Below, piece after piece: positions 8,035-15,688 of a DNA stretch of 64,000 nucleotides. The position numbers were made by a program, and so were the translations under genes. Position 1 is the stretch's first letter; every line of letters starts with the position of its first letter. The notes beneath the pieces are model-generated. The model worked only from the letters and a program-made list of their open reading frames with translations. It was not told the DNA's origin and ran no database searches. This stretch comes from Candidatus Izemoplasma sp. (GTDB lineage: Bacteria > Bacillota_I > Bacilli_A > Izemoplasmatales > Izemoplasmataceae). The DNA is taken from NCBI GenBank assembly GCA_029939945.1, contig JAOZRX010000002.1:1-64000 (forward strand), in the 5' to 3' direction.

Positions 8035-9315
8035 ATGAACAACGATTTAGTATTAGATGTTCACGAGAAACCAAAGAGTTATATAGCTTGGCTATTTATG
8101 AGTCTTCAACATGTGTTTGCAATGTTTGGAGCAACTGTACTTGTACCTATTTTAACAGGATTACCTGTTGGTGTAACATTAGTTGCAAGTGGTGTTGGTA
8201 CATTAATTTATATCGCATTTACAAAAGCAAAAGCTCCAGTTTTTTTAGGAAGTAGTTTTGCTTTTATCATTGCAATTCAAAATGCTACAGTAACTAATCC
8301 TGATGGATCACTAGATTTTAGTGCTGCTTATTTTGGGTTAATGACAGTTGGTATTATTTATGTTGTTGTAGGAATCATAATTCATTATGTAGGAAGTGGA
8401 TGGCTCAAGAAACTATTACCTCCAATTGTAATTGGTCCGATGATTATGATAATTGGTCTAGTTCTTGCACCAATTGCAATACAAAGTGCTGGACTGGTCG
8501 CAGGATCTAATTTTGAAACACCTTTAATTGCCTTAATTACCTTTTCAACCGTAGTTATAATTAGTATTTATGCTAAAGGACTTTTAAAGATTATTCCATT
8601 TTTAATCGCTATAATCGTTGGATATACTACAGCAGTTATTTTTGGTGTAGTTAATTTTTCAGAAGTATTTGAAGGAGTTAAGGCAATTTCAGTTCCGGAC
8701 TTTACTTTTATTGGAACATATAAAATAAACTTTACAGCAGTAGCAGTTTTTGCACCAATTGCTTTTGTAACTATTGCTGAACATATTGGAAATCATACTG
8801 TTCTTGGTGAAGTTATTGGAAGAGACTTAATCAAAGACCCAGGACTAGATAAAACTTTATGGGGAGATGGTGTAGCAACATTCGTAAGTGCTGCTATTGG
8901 TGGACCTGCAAATACTACATATGGTGAAAATACAGGAGTAGTAGCAATGACTAAAAACGCAAGTGTCTGGGTTACAGGACTTGCTGCAATATTCGCAATC
9001 ACTTTAGGATTCTTTGGATATATTCAAGCATTTATATTGAGTATACCTTCTGGAGTTCTTGGAGGAATGACAATTGTATTATACGGATTAATTGCTGGTA
9101 ATGGTGTTAAAGTATTAGTAAAAGAAAAAGTAGATTTCTCAAATATGAAAAATCTAATTATAGCTGGAGCAATGTTAGTAATTGGTCTTGGTGGAGCAAC
9201 TATTCAGATTAATGATGCAGTTGGGTTATCGGGTATGAGTTTAGCTGCTTTGGTTGGTATCTTGCTTAACTTATTACTTAATCCAGAAAAAGATTCCAAA
9301 AATAAAAACGATTAA
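8035..9315 (+). CDS. Nucleobase:cation symporter 2 family permease (uracil/xanthine)
   Basis: A 426-residue integral membrane protein of the NCS2 family with about 12-14 hydrophobic segments. Family motifs are LQHVFAMFGATVLVPIL near the N-terminus, AEHIGNHTVLGEVIGRD in the transport domain and IGGPANTTYGENTGVVAMT. The last motif resembles uracil permeases (UraA/PyrP) more than xanthine carriers, though the neighbours would favour a purine. The start is ATG 8035 after TGGGAGGATATATT; an in-frame GTG at 7981 lies inside the preceding hairpin and is rejected. It would import the nucleobase used by this island. Confidence 0.9.
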   Translation: MNNDLVLDVHEKPKSYIAWLFMSLQHVFAMFGATVLVPILTGLPVGVTLVASGVGTLIYIAFTKAKAPVFLGSSFAFIIAIQNATVTNPDGSLDFSAAYFGLMTVGIIYVVVGIIIHYVGSGWLKKLLPPIVIGPMIMIIGLVLAPIAIQSAGLVAGSNFETPLIALITFSTVVIISIYAKGLLKIIPFLIAIIVGYTTAVIFGVVNFSEVFEGVKAISVPDFTFIGTYKINFTAVAVFAPIAFVTIAEHIGNHTVLGEVIGRDLIKDPGLDKTLWGDGVATFVSAAIGGPANTTYGENTGVVAMTKNASVWVTGLAAIFAITLGFFGYIQAFILSIPSGVLGGMTIVLYGLIAGNGVKVLVKEKVDFSNMKNLIIAGAMLVIGLGGATIQINDAVGLSGMSLAALVGILLNLLLNPEKDSKNKND

Positions 9316-9332
9316 TTAAATTAATCGTTTTT
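9304..9332. terminator. Bidirectional terminator between convergent genes
   Basis: AAAAACGATTAA (9304-9315) pairs with TTAATCGTTTTT (9321-9332) around a 5-base loop. The left arm contains the permease stop codon. Poly-A on one side and poly-T on the other let it serve both the permease and the convergent kinase-like gene. Confidence 0.85.
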
Positions 9333-9338
9333 TTAATA

Positions 9339-10976
9339 TCATTCTACGAAGCAACTTCCACCAATAAATTCTCTTAGTAAAGAATTACATGGTACATACG
9401 AATCATCAATATCTACAAAGTATTTTAAAAACTTAATTAATCTATTCGCAGTAACATAGTATTCATTGTCATATGGTATTTCCTGTAATGTCGGTAGAGC
9501 ATATTTTTTCATAACACATAATTCATATTGTAATCCTGAATTATAAATATAATCAGCGTTTTCTTGGTTAGGGTAAATCCATTTAAATTCACCACGTCTT
9601 ACAGAACTCCACATACTTAATGTTCTTATAGCAGGAGCATTTCTAAATTTTTTATCACGAACAATTCTTCTAAGTAATCTTAAATTAGTAATACTTATTG
9701 GATTGTGATTATCTAAGTTCATCTGTAATTGAGGACTTATATAGATTTTAAATACTTGTTTTTTAGGAATCATTTCTGATAACTTATCATTTAAGGCATG
9801 AATACCTTCAATAATAATAGGGTTATCTTCAGAAACTTTTAATTTTGTATAACCATTTCTTCGTTTAGTTGTAAAATCAAAAATTGGTATTTTTACTTCT
9901 TCACCAGCAATTAAATCTAACATATTTTGATTAAATAACTTAATATCTAACGTATTTATATGTTCCAAATCAATTTCTCCGTATTTATTCTCAGGAATAT
10001 CTTCTCTATTTAAATAGTAATTATCTAATGAGATAGTGATTGGTTTTAATCCTCTAGTCATAAGTTCAATTCTCAATCTATTAGAGAAAGTAGTTTTACC
10101 ACTAGAACTAGGACCTGCTATTGCAATTAATCTTATGTTATGAATATCTTTTTTTATTTTGTCTCCAAGTTCAGTAAGCATAGCATTGTGCTGAGCTTCA
10201 CACATATGAACAAATTCAACAATACTATTTTTTTCAACATGTCTGTTTAAATCAGCAATTGTGCTTGCTTCAACAACATCAGCCCAAATTGAAGCTCTTC
10301 TTAATGTTTGAACATATTTTTCTGCATCTCTAAAGATAGGTATTTTACCATTCTTTTCCGCTCTAGGATATTGAATTAAGAATCCTATTTCATAAGGTCT
10401 AAATAAGTATTTACTTAAATAACCAGTTGAAGGAACCATATAACCATACATATAGTTCATGTACCCATCACATACATAAAAATGTACTTTGTTATCAGGA
10501 CGATATTCAATAATGTCGATTCTATCTTGATAATCATTTTCCATATAGAATTCAATTGCTTCTTCAGTACTCATTGTAATTCTTTCAAAAGGAACGTCTA
10601 ACTCAATTAACCGATCCATTTCAGTTTTGATATTATTTAATATTTTATCGATATTTGGAGAATCATCATTAACTATATAGCAAAAAATCGATCTAGATAA
10701 ACTATATTTAAACTTGATTTTATATTTAGGATAAACATTATTAAATGCCATAGCTATAAGATATCTTAAACTTTGCTCATAAACATGAACAGATTCAGAA
10801 TTATTCATAGATAAAAATTCTACATCAGCATCATATTCGAATTTATACGATAACTCACGCATACGGTGGTTAACTCTTGCTACAATGAAATCCTTATTTT
10901 TCGCTTCAGGGAGTTCATTTAGTCTTATTTCATTTTCAAATTGATAATCAGTACTTCCCACTTTGATTGTAAACAT
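9339..10976 (-). CDS. Uridine-kinase-like nucleoside kinase with N-terminal ThrRS-type domain
   Basis: A 545-residue protein. Residues about 1-260 look like the TGS plus second-additional-domain region of threonyl-tRNA synthetase seen in this family. Residues about 280-480 are a uridine-kinase-type P-loop domain with GPSSSGKTT at about 288-296 and ISLDNYYLNREDIP shortly after. This two-part architecture of about 550 residues is common in Bacillota and is usually annotated as a nucleoside kinase. The start is ATG at 10974-10976, preceded by a GAGGTGAT site on the minus strand. It would phosphorylate a nucleoside or related substrate; the exact substrate is unknown. The location next to nucleobase genes is consistent with salvage. 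Confidence 0.82.
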   Translation of the reverse strand: MFTIKVGSTDYQFENEIRLNELPEAKNKDFIVARVNHRMRELSYKFEYDADVEFLSMNNSESVHVYEQSLRYLIAMAFNNVYPKYKIKFKYSLSRSIFCYIVNDDSPNIDKILNNIKTEMDRLIELDVPFERITMSTEEAIEFYMENDYQDRIDIIEYRPDNKVHFYVCDGYMNYMYGYMVPSTGYLSKYLFRPYEIGFLIQYPRAEKNGKIPIFRDAEKYVQTLRRASIWADVVEASTIADLNRHVEKNSIVEFVHMCEAQHNAMLTELGDKIKKDIHNIRLIAIAGPSSSGKTTFSNRLRIELMTRGLKPITISLDNYYLNREDIPENKYGEIDLEHINTLDIKLFNQNMLDLIAGEEVKIPIFDFTTKRRNGYTKLKVSEDNPIIIEGIHALNDKLSEMIPKKQVFKIYISPQLQMNLDNHNPISITNLRLLRRIVRDKKFRNAPAIRTLSMWSSVRRGEFKWIYPNQENADYIYNSGLQYELCVMKKYALPTLQEIPYDNEYYVTANRLIKFLKYFVDIDDSYVPCNSLLREFIGGSCFVE

Positions 10977-11071
10977 AATATCACCTCTAAATTTTGGGAG
11001 TGTAGTTCTATTTTACCAAAAAACAGAGTAAATTAAAACAAATATATAAAAATATATTATGTAAAAAACAT

Positions 11072-11100
11072 TTGACATAATGTAAAAAATATTTTACACT
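11072..11100 (+). promoter_or_regulatory. Promoter with overlapping 18-bp operator-like palindrome
   Basis: TTGACA (11072-11077), a 17-base spacer and TACACT (11095-11100) form a sigma-A-type promoter. A perfect inverted repeat, TGTAAAA-N4-TTTTACA (11081-11098), covers the spacer and most of the -10 box. A related half site (ATGTAAAAAACA) lies just upstream. The position is ideal for repression by the XRE regulator encoded downstream, which is an inference. Confidence 0.7.
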
Positions 11101-11117
11101 GTAATTGAGGTGGTATC

Positions 11118-11543
11118 ATGAATGTAAATTATAAAAGGTCATCAATAACATGTATTGTATTTGGAATATTATTTTTTTACTTAATTATTCATTTTGCTGT
11201 AATTGGTCCTCTAGAATTTCAATCAGAGAGAATTCACAAGGTTATAGCTGCTGCTGTAATAATTGTTGCAATGTCTTCATTTGCGATTATGCTGTTACTT
11301 ACAAATAAAAAGGACAAAGTATTTGATGAAAGAGATTCACTGATTCAAAAACAATCTTCAATGGTAGGATTAATGCTAACAGGAATATTTGTTTTCTTAT
11401 TTTCGATAATTCTATTTATTAGTTATGAAGATAGAGGAGTTTTAGAAGTATCATGGGTTTGGTTGATTGCATATACTACATTTTCTTTTAGCTATTTTAT
11501 TACTAGTTTAATATCTGTATATCTTTACATAAGAGATGACTAA
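11118..11543 (+). CDS. Small integral membrane protein paired with an XRE regulator
   Basis: A 141-residue protein with four hydrophobic segments (about residues 9-30, 38-60, 80-105 and 112-136) and a short charged loop NKKDKVFDERDSLIQKQ in the middle. The start follows GAGGTGGTATC. Its last eight bases overlap the start of a Cro/XRE-type regulator gene. Membrane protein plus small XRE regulator pairs of this layout are common in Bacillota, and the membrane partner resembles DUF2178-like proteins, though I cannot name its function. The DER motif after transmembrane segment 2 is typical of that group. Confidence 0.7.
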   Translation: MNVNYKRSSITCIVFGILFFYLIIHFAVIGPLEFQSERIHKVIAAAVIIVAMSSFAIMLLLTNKKDKVFDERDSLIQKQSSMVGLMLTGIFVFLFSIILFISYEDRGVLEVSWVWLIAYTTFSFSYFITSLISVYLYIRDD

Positions 11544-11748
11544 ACTACCAAGCAATTTAACCAATAGTATTAAACTCCTTCGTACTAAATTAGACTTAAC
11601 ACAAGACGATTTGGCCAAAAAAACAAATTGTTCTAGACAGACGATTAACGCAATTGAAAAGAATAAGTATTCTCCAAGTTTGCTTTTAGCTTTTAAGATT
11701 GCTTACATACTTGAAACTAATATTGATGAAGTATTTGGAATTGAATAG
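11536..11748 (+). CDS. XRE/Cro-family transcriptional regulator
   Basis: A 70-residue protein that is almost entirely one helix-turn-helix domain: LRTKLDLTQDDLAKKTNCSR, then QTINAIEKNKYSPSLLLAFK. It resembles the small YgzD-type regulators of Bacillota. Translation starts at ATG 11536 inside the end of the membrane-protein gene (8-base overlap), so the two are translationally coupled. It probably binds the palindrome in the shared promoter at 11081-11098 and represses its own operon; that is an inference from position. Confidence 0.88.
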   Translation: MTKLPSNLTNSIKLLRTKLDLTQDDLAKKTNCSRQTINAIEKNKYSPSLLLAFKIAYILETNIDEVFGIE

Positions 11749-11751
11749 TAT

Positions 11752-11776
11752 AAAGGCTAGTATGACTAGCTTTTTT
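11752..11776 (+). terminator. Intrinsic terminator after the XRE gene
   Basis: GCTAG (11756-11760) and CTAGC (11766-11770) pair around TATGA, with flanking A and T runs extending the stem. Six T residues follow. The next gene's -35 box begins at 11778, directly after the T run. Confidence 0.7.
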
Positions 11777-11777
11777 A

Positions 11778-11805
11778 TTGACAATTTTTTTAAAGGTTTT
11801 ATAAT
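11778..11805 (+). promoter_or_regulatory. Consensus sigma-A promoter for the Arg/Gly-rich small protein
   Basis: TTGACA (11778-11783) and TATAAT (11800-11805) both match the consensus exactly, with a 16-base spacer. The predicted transcript start near 11812 leaves a leader of about 22 bases, most of it a GA-repeat ribosome site. Confidence 0.85.
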
Positions 11806-11833
11806 GAAATTGTAGGTGAGAGAGAGAGAGAAA

Positions 11834-12235
11834 ATGAAAAAAGAGATTTTTATTGAAAAATTCATCGATGAAGATGAAAGACCGAGAGGTCAAAGAGAAT
11901 TTTATCGTGGACGTGGTGCAGGAATTAATCGTCACGATAAAGGTAGAGGATTCCACATTAATGGTGGAAGAAGAGATGGATATGGTCCACATTTAGAAGA
12001 AGGATGTAATGTAACAAAAAAGTACCCAAGCCATAATTATTACCGAAAGAGTTATGAAATAAAAGAATTTGAAAGTAAAACAAAAATGTTTACATCAAAA
12101 GAAGAATTAGTGAAATTCGTTAATAAAATTGGCGCAAAAGGACAAAAAGCAGATGTTTTCAAAATTGAAGATGATTTATATAAAGTGGTATATACTGAGC
12201 AAATAGAAGTGAAAGAAGAAAAAGAAGTACTATAA
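11834..12235 (+). CDS. Small Arg/Gly/His-rich protein of unknown function, paralogue 1
   Basis: A 133-residue protein I do not recognise. Three parts are visible: a short N-terminal strand-like segment (MKKEIFIEKFIDED), a low-complexity region rich in Arg, Gly and His (about residues 16-60, with RGQREFYRGRGAG and FHINGGRRDGYGP), and a C-terminal domain (about 78-121) with MFTSKEELVKFVN and ADVFKIEDDLYKVVY. The C-terminal domain and N-terminal strand recur in the protein at 43941-44219. ATG 11834 was chosen over GTG 11816 because a purine-rich AGGTGAGAGAG tract precedes it. The gene has its own consensus promoter and terminator, so it is monocistronic and probably well expressed. RNA or nucleic-acid binding is only a guess from composition. 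Confidence 0.8.
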   Translation: MKKEIFIEKFIDEDERPRGQREFYRGRGAGINRHDKGRGFHINGGRRDGYGPHLEEGCNVTKKYPSHNYYRKSYEIKEFESKTKMFTSKEELVKFVNKIGAKGQKADVFKIEDDLYKVVYTEQIEVKEEKEVL

Positions 12236-12255
12236 ATTGAACAAACACCTACATT

Positions 12256-12284
12256 AAAGGAGCTAATAAATTAGCTCCTTTTTT
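12256..12284 (+). terminator. Intrinsic terminator after paralogue 1
   Basis: AAAGGAGCTAA (12256-12266) and TTAGCTCCTTT (12271-12281) form an 11-bp stem with a 4-base loop, followed by a T run to 12284. Confidence 0.9.
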
Positions 12285-12374
12285 AGTGGTTATTCCCGAA
12301 TATATTTTGCAACTTTATCAGGTAGAATAATTAAGTGCCATTCTAGTAAAATTGATGGAATTTACAAATAGTTT

Positions 12375-13937
12375 TTAGTAAATAATTTTAATGTTGTTAT
12401 TCTCTTTAATAATAACTTCTTTTTTCTCATAGATATAATTAATCAGTAGTTCAATAACATCTACTTGAATGTCTTTAACTGTTTTACATTTTTGGAAGAA
12501 TAAATAGTCTCCACCACCAGCTGCACGGTAATTATTCATCACTATACTGTAGTTTCTATTTAAATCTAATGGTGCACCATTAAATGTTACATCTTTGATT
12601 CTATTCGAATGTGGTTTTCTTATATCAATTGTATAATTGATATTATCATACATATCATAAGCATATAATTGAAGTTTTGGAGTACTAAATTTAGGGCTAA
12701 TAACAGCTCTTGCATCATTCAATTCAAAGAATTCAGCTGTCTTCTCTAATGCTTTTAGAAGTATTTCTCCGGGAACTGATTTAACAACTAGACTATTAGG
12801 AAAAACATACGTTCCTATTACGTCTCTAATTGTAATATCTTTTCTAAAACCGGATACATCATTACCTAAAGAACAAGACGATATATCAGCTTTTGAATAT
12901 TCAAGTTGCACTTGATTAATAAATGAAATTAAAGGGTGTTTATTAAGTCTTGCTTCTAATTGATTATAAATTATTAAATCAGATTTAGTTTTTCCAATTG
13001 GAGTATCTAAAAATAACTGTGTTTCTTTTTCGGACTCAATGATTAAATCAAGTAACAATTGATCTGCGACTACACCAGTAGTTTCAATAATATCAACATT
13101 TAAGACTTCATATTCCCATGAGTTATTTATATATTTGAACTCAATATCAACTAGTCCGAGTCCAGTACCATTAAACGATGGTTGAGTATAGTATGTATTA
13201 AATAGTTTACCAGCAAGAGTACGGTGTTGATGTCCAGTAAGCAATAAGTCGATTCCTGGTATCTCTTTTATAATCTTATATCCTTGATTTTCACCTGTAT
13301 CTTCAACAGAAAACTCATGAGTTTCTAAATCTCTTTCAAATCCTCCATGATAACTTACTACTATAAAATCTGGATTCTCATTTTTCTTAACATAGCTAAC
13401 TGTTTTTTTGATTGTTTCACATGCATCTTTAAACGTAATATTTTCTATATGAGAAGGCTGCTCCCAGTTAGGAACATAATGTGTTGTTGCTCCAATAAAA
13501 GCAATAGAGGGACCATTCTTGTATTCAATAATCTCATATTCTTTCCCGTAGTAAGGTGAATTAGTAGATTTATCAATTATATTTGAATTTATTATTTTAG
13601 CATCCAAAAAATTTAGATAGTTCTCTAAATATTCTTTTCCATAATTAAACTCATGATTACCAATTGTGATAAAATCATAATTTAAGTAATTATATACTTT
13701 CGATAAAGGATTTTGAATTCCAATATTTTCTTTAGCATGATGATATGTTAAAGGGCTACCTTGAATGGTATCCCCAGAATCAATTACGATTGTATTTTTT
13801 ACTCGATATTCTTTTAACAAAGTTGATATTTGAGCAAGCCCGATATCCATTTTTTCATTAGTTGAATAACTTCGCGGATAGACATATCCATGTGTATCAG
13901 ATGTTTGTAATAAACGAAAGCTAAATGTTTTCAGCAT
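12375..13937 (-). CDS. 5'-nucleotidase / cyclic-nucleotide phosphodiesterase family metallophosphatase
   Basis: A 520-residue two-domain protein. The N-terminal calcineurin-like domain has the metal motifs TSDTHGYV (D14, H16), DSGDTIQGS, TIGNHEFNYG, VSYHGGFE and LTGHQHRTL. The C-terminal 5'-nucleotidase domain carries the substrate motif RAAGGGDYLFF. There is no signal peptide or lipobox, so unlike UshA or CpdB it is probably cytoplasmic. The substrate (a nucleoside 5'-monophosphate or 2',3'-cyclic nucleotide) cannot be decided from sequence. The start follows a GAGGTGAC site. It appears to be a single-gene unit. Confidence 0.87.
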   Translation of the reverse strand: MLKTFSFRLLQTSDTHGYVYPRSYSTNEKMDIGLAQISTLLKEYRVKNTIVIDSGDTIQGSPLTYHHAKENIGIQNPLSKVYNYLNYDFITIGNHEFNYGKEYLENYLNFLDAKIINSNIIDKSTNSPYYGKEYEIIEYKNGPSIAFIGATTHYVPNWEQPSHIENITFKDACETIKKTVSYVKKNENPDFIVVSYHGGFERDLETHEFSVEDTGENQGYKIIKEIPGIDLLLTGHQHRTLAGKLFNTYYTQPSFNGTGLGLVDIEFKYINNSWEYEVLNVDIIETTGVVADQLLLDLIIESEKETQLFLDTPIGKTKSDLIIYNQLEARLNKHPLISFINQVQLEYSKADISSCSLGNDVSGFRKDITIRDVIGTYVFPNSLVVKSVPGEILLKALEKTAEFFELNDARAVISPKFSTPKLQLYAYDMYDNINYTIDIRKPHSNRIKDVTFNGAPLDLNRNYSIVMNNYRAAGGGDYLFFQKCKTVKDIQVDVIELLINYIYEKKEVIIKENNNIKIIY

Positions 13938-13987
13938 AATGTCACCTCTTTATATATTATATTGCTTTACCAGAAGGATATCAAATA

Positions 13988-14013
13988 AAAAAAGCTTTTT
14001 ATCAAAGCTTTTT
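13988..14013 (-). terminator. Terminator of the SDR operon (minus strand)
   Basis: AAAAAGCTTT (13989-13998) pairs with AAAGCTTTTT (14004-14013) around a 5-base loop. Poly-A on the plus strand becomes the U run on the minus strand. It overlaps the stop codon of the short-chain dehydrogenase gene. Confidence 0.75.
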
Positions 14014-14935
14014 AAATATCGATATCTTGTTTTGTCAATGAAACTGAATATTCCCAAAGAGTATCTTGTAATTCTATTGAATGTGCTCGTTTTGTTGACT
14101 TAACAACAACTGGGTTTCCTTTTATATCAAAGAAACCATCTGGTCCATAATATTCTCCACTTTTTACAAGAGGATCAATGCAGGCTCTAATCCCAGGGAG
14201 TGCACCTTGAGGAGTAGCTTGATTAAATAATTCGATTATCCAAGTAACAGGTCTTGTTCTTAAAGATTTTAAGTGTCTACCAAGATTTGTTCTAGTAATT
14301 CCAGGGTGAGCTGCGAGTACTTTTATTTTTGAGTTTTTCTCTTCTAATCTTGTTTTTAATCCATAAGTAAATAATAAATTAGCAAGTTTTGATTGGGCAT
14401 AAGCATATGTCTTATTATATTTTTTATTCTCACCATATAGGAAACTATCAGGTTTTAATTTACCAAATCGATGAGCAATACTTGCGATATTAACAATTCT
14501 TGAATCTAGAGTATTATTTAATTTTTTCAATAAGTTCATTGTTAAATAAAAGTGTCCAAAATGATTAACCCCAATTTGTTTTTCAAATCCATCTTTGGTT
14601 GGTCCATAAGGAACAATCATAATTCCAGCATTGTTTAATAATACATCAACTTTATTATATTTTTCATTAATCTCATCTGTGAATTTCTTTATTGAACTAA
14701 AGTCCATTAAATCTAGGATGATAATATCAATATCAGCATCCTTAAATTCTTGCAGGATTTTACCTTTTGCTTCATTTGCTCTTTCTAAACTGCGACAGCC
14801 CATAATGACTTTAGCATTAGCCATCGCAAAAGCTTTTGTAGCTTCATAGCCAATACCGCTATTGGCTCCAGTGACAACAATTGTTTTACTTTTTAGATTA
14901 GGTAAATTCTTTAGTGTCCATATCTCTTTTTTCAT
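14012..14935 (-). CDS. Short-chain dehydrogenase/reductase (retinol-dehydrogenase-like)
   Basis: A 307-residue SDR. The nucleotide motif TGANSGIG is at residues 22-29, CRS (VIMGCRSLERA) after strand 2 suggests NADP(H), NNAGIM is the structural motif, and YAQSK supplies the catalytic Tyr and Lys. The overall pattern, including a later AHPGITRTNLGRHL, resembles retinol dehydrogenase/protochlorophyllide-reductase-like SDRs that are widely annotated without known substrate. The start follows AGGAGTGAAGAT. The upstream membrane-protein gene ends four bases before, so the two form an operon. Confidence 0.87.
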   Translation of the reverse strand: MKKEIWTLKNLPNLKSKTIVVTGANSGIGYEATKAFAMANAKVIMGCRSLERANEAKGKILQEFKDADIDIIILDLMDFSSIKKFTDEINEKYNKVDVLLNNAGIMIVPYGPTKDGFEKQIGVNHFGHFYLTMNLLKKLNNTLDSRIVNIASIAHRFGKLKPDSFLYGENKKYNKTYAYAQSKLANLLFTYGLKTRLEEKNSKIKVLAAHPGITRTNLGRHLKSLRTRPVTWIIELFNQATPQGALPGIRACIDPLVKSGEYYGPDGFFDIKGNPVVVKSTKRAHSIELQDTLWEYSVSLTKQDIDI

Positions 14936-14939
14936 ATCT

Positions 14940-15428
14940 TCACTCCTTTATTTTCTTAGGTTTACATGTTGTGTGCTCAATTGAATACATAATCCATACA
15001 AATCCAAGTATTACTAATCCTAATGCTGCCAATTTCCAAAGTAAATTACCATCAGGTAAAATAACAGGTGAAAAAGCAATTCCGACTGCGCTAAAGAATG
15101 CAACAACGCATCCCGTGCAACCAAACGTAAGTAATCCAAAGATGAAAGTAAAGAACGGAATAGCATTTGATCCTTTTGGTTCAATCTTTGTTAAATTATA
15201 ATTGATAATACTAAAAGTTACCATAATTGAGGATAAAGCTGCAATAATTATATTAATAAATATATGAGTAAAAACTATTAGAATCCCAAAATTATCTATC
15301 ATAATTTTATAATTAGTGTTTCCTTCAAAATCTAAGAAAGTATAGAGTCCTAAGAAAAAAATAAATATTACAATAATTAAGAGGATGTTTTTTCTTTTGA
15401 GTGCCTCTTTTTTGACTGCTAGTAACAT
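14940..15428 (-). CDS. Integral membrane protein of unknown function
   Basis: A 162-residue protein with about four transmembrane segments (near residues 15-35, 45-70, 90-115 and 130-150) and a Lys-rich C-terminus (CKPKKIKE). The third segment contains FGCTGCVVAFFSAVG, a Cys-x2-Cys pair inside or at the edge of the membrane. ATG at 15426-15428 was chosen because GAGGTGATTTAT precedes it; an in-frame GTG at 15435-15437 lies within that ribosome site. It is the first gene of a two-gene operon with the SDR. I do not recognise the family. Confidence 0.7.
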   Translation of the reverse strand: MLLAVKKEALKRKNILLIIVIFIFFLGLYTFLDFEGNTNYKIMIDNFGILIVFTHIFINIIIAALSSIMVTFSIINYNLTKIEPKGSNAIPFFTFIFGLLTFGCTGCVVAFFSAVGIAFSPVILPDGNLLWKLAALGLVILGFVWIMYSIEHTTCKPKKIKE

Positions 15429-15527
15429 ATAAATCACCTCTTAATAATAATACCATTTAATGTGTTGTTTTAAAATTAAAAGGCAATATTTATACAGTAG
15501 TGTTAGTTAGATTAGAATTGCAAAATT

Positions 15528-15540
15528 CAACTACAAGTTG
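15528..15540. promoter_or_regulatory. CAACT-N3-AGTTG dyad upstream of ABC pair 1
   Basis: A perfect 5-bp inverted repeat, CAACTACAAGTTG, lies 148 bases before the first ABC gene in an AT-rich 250-base gap. The same dyad with a different centre occurs before the second ABC pair at 36691-36703. The remainder of the gap (15438-15688) holds only AT-rich sequence with several TATAAA/TATAAT-like boxes and no gene. Confidence 0.5.
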
Positions 15541-15688
15541 CTTTATATCTATTTATTATAAATAAGGAATGTGATAAAATGGAATACAGTTGAGAATATT
15601 AGTGATTTAATAAAAATTTAATAATATATATATATTGAGATAATATGTAGTTGATATAATAAAATTAACAAAGAGCGGGGTGTGAAAA

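Noticed and set aside
15541-15688. A single best promoter for ABC pair 1
   Set aside because: Several TATAAA/TATAAT-like boxes exist in this very AT-rich gap, and none has a convincing -35 box at 16-18 bases.
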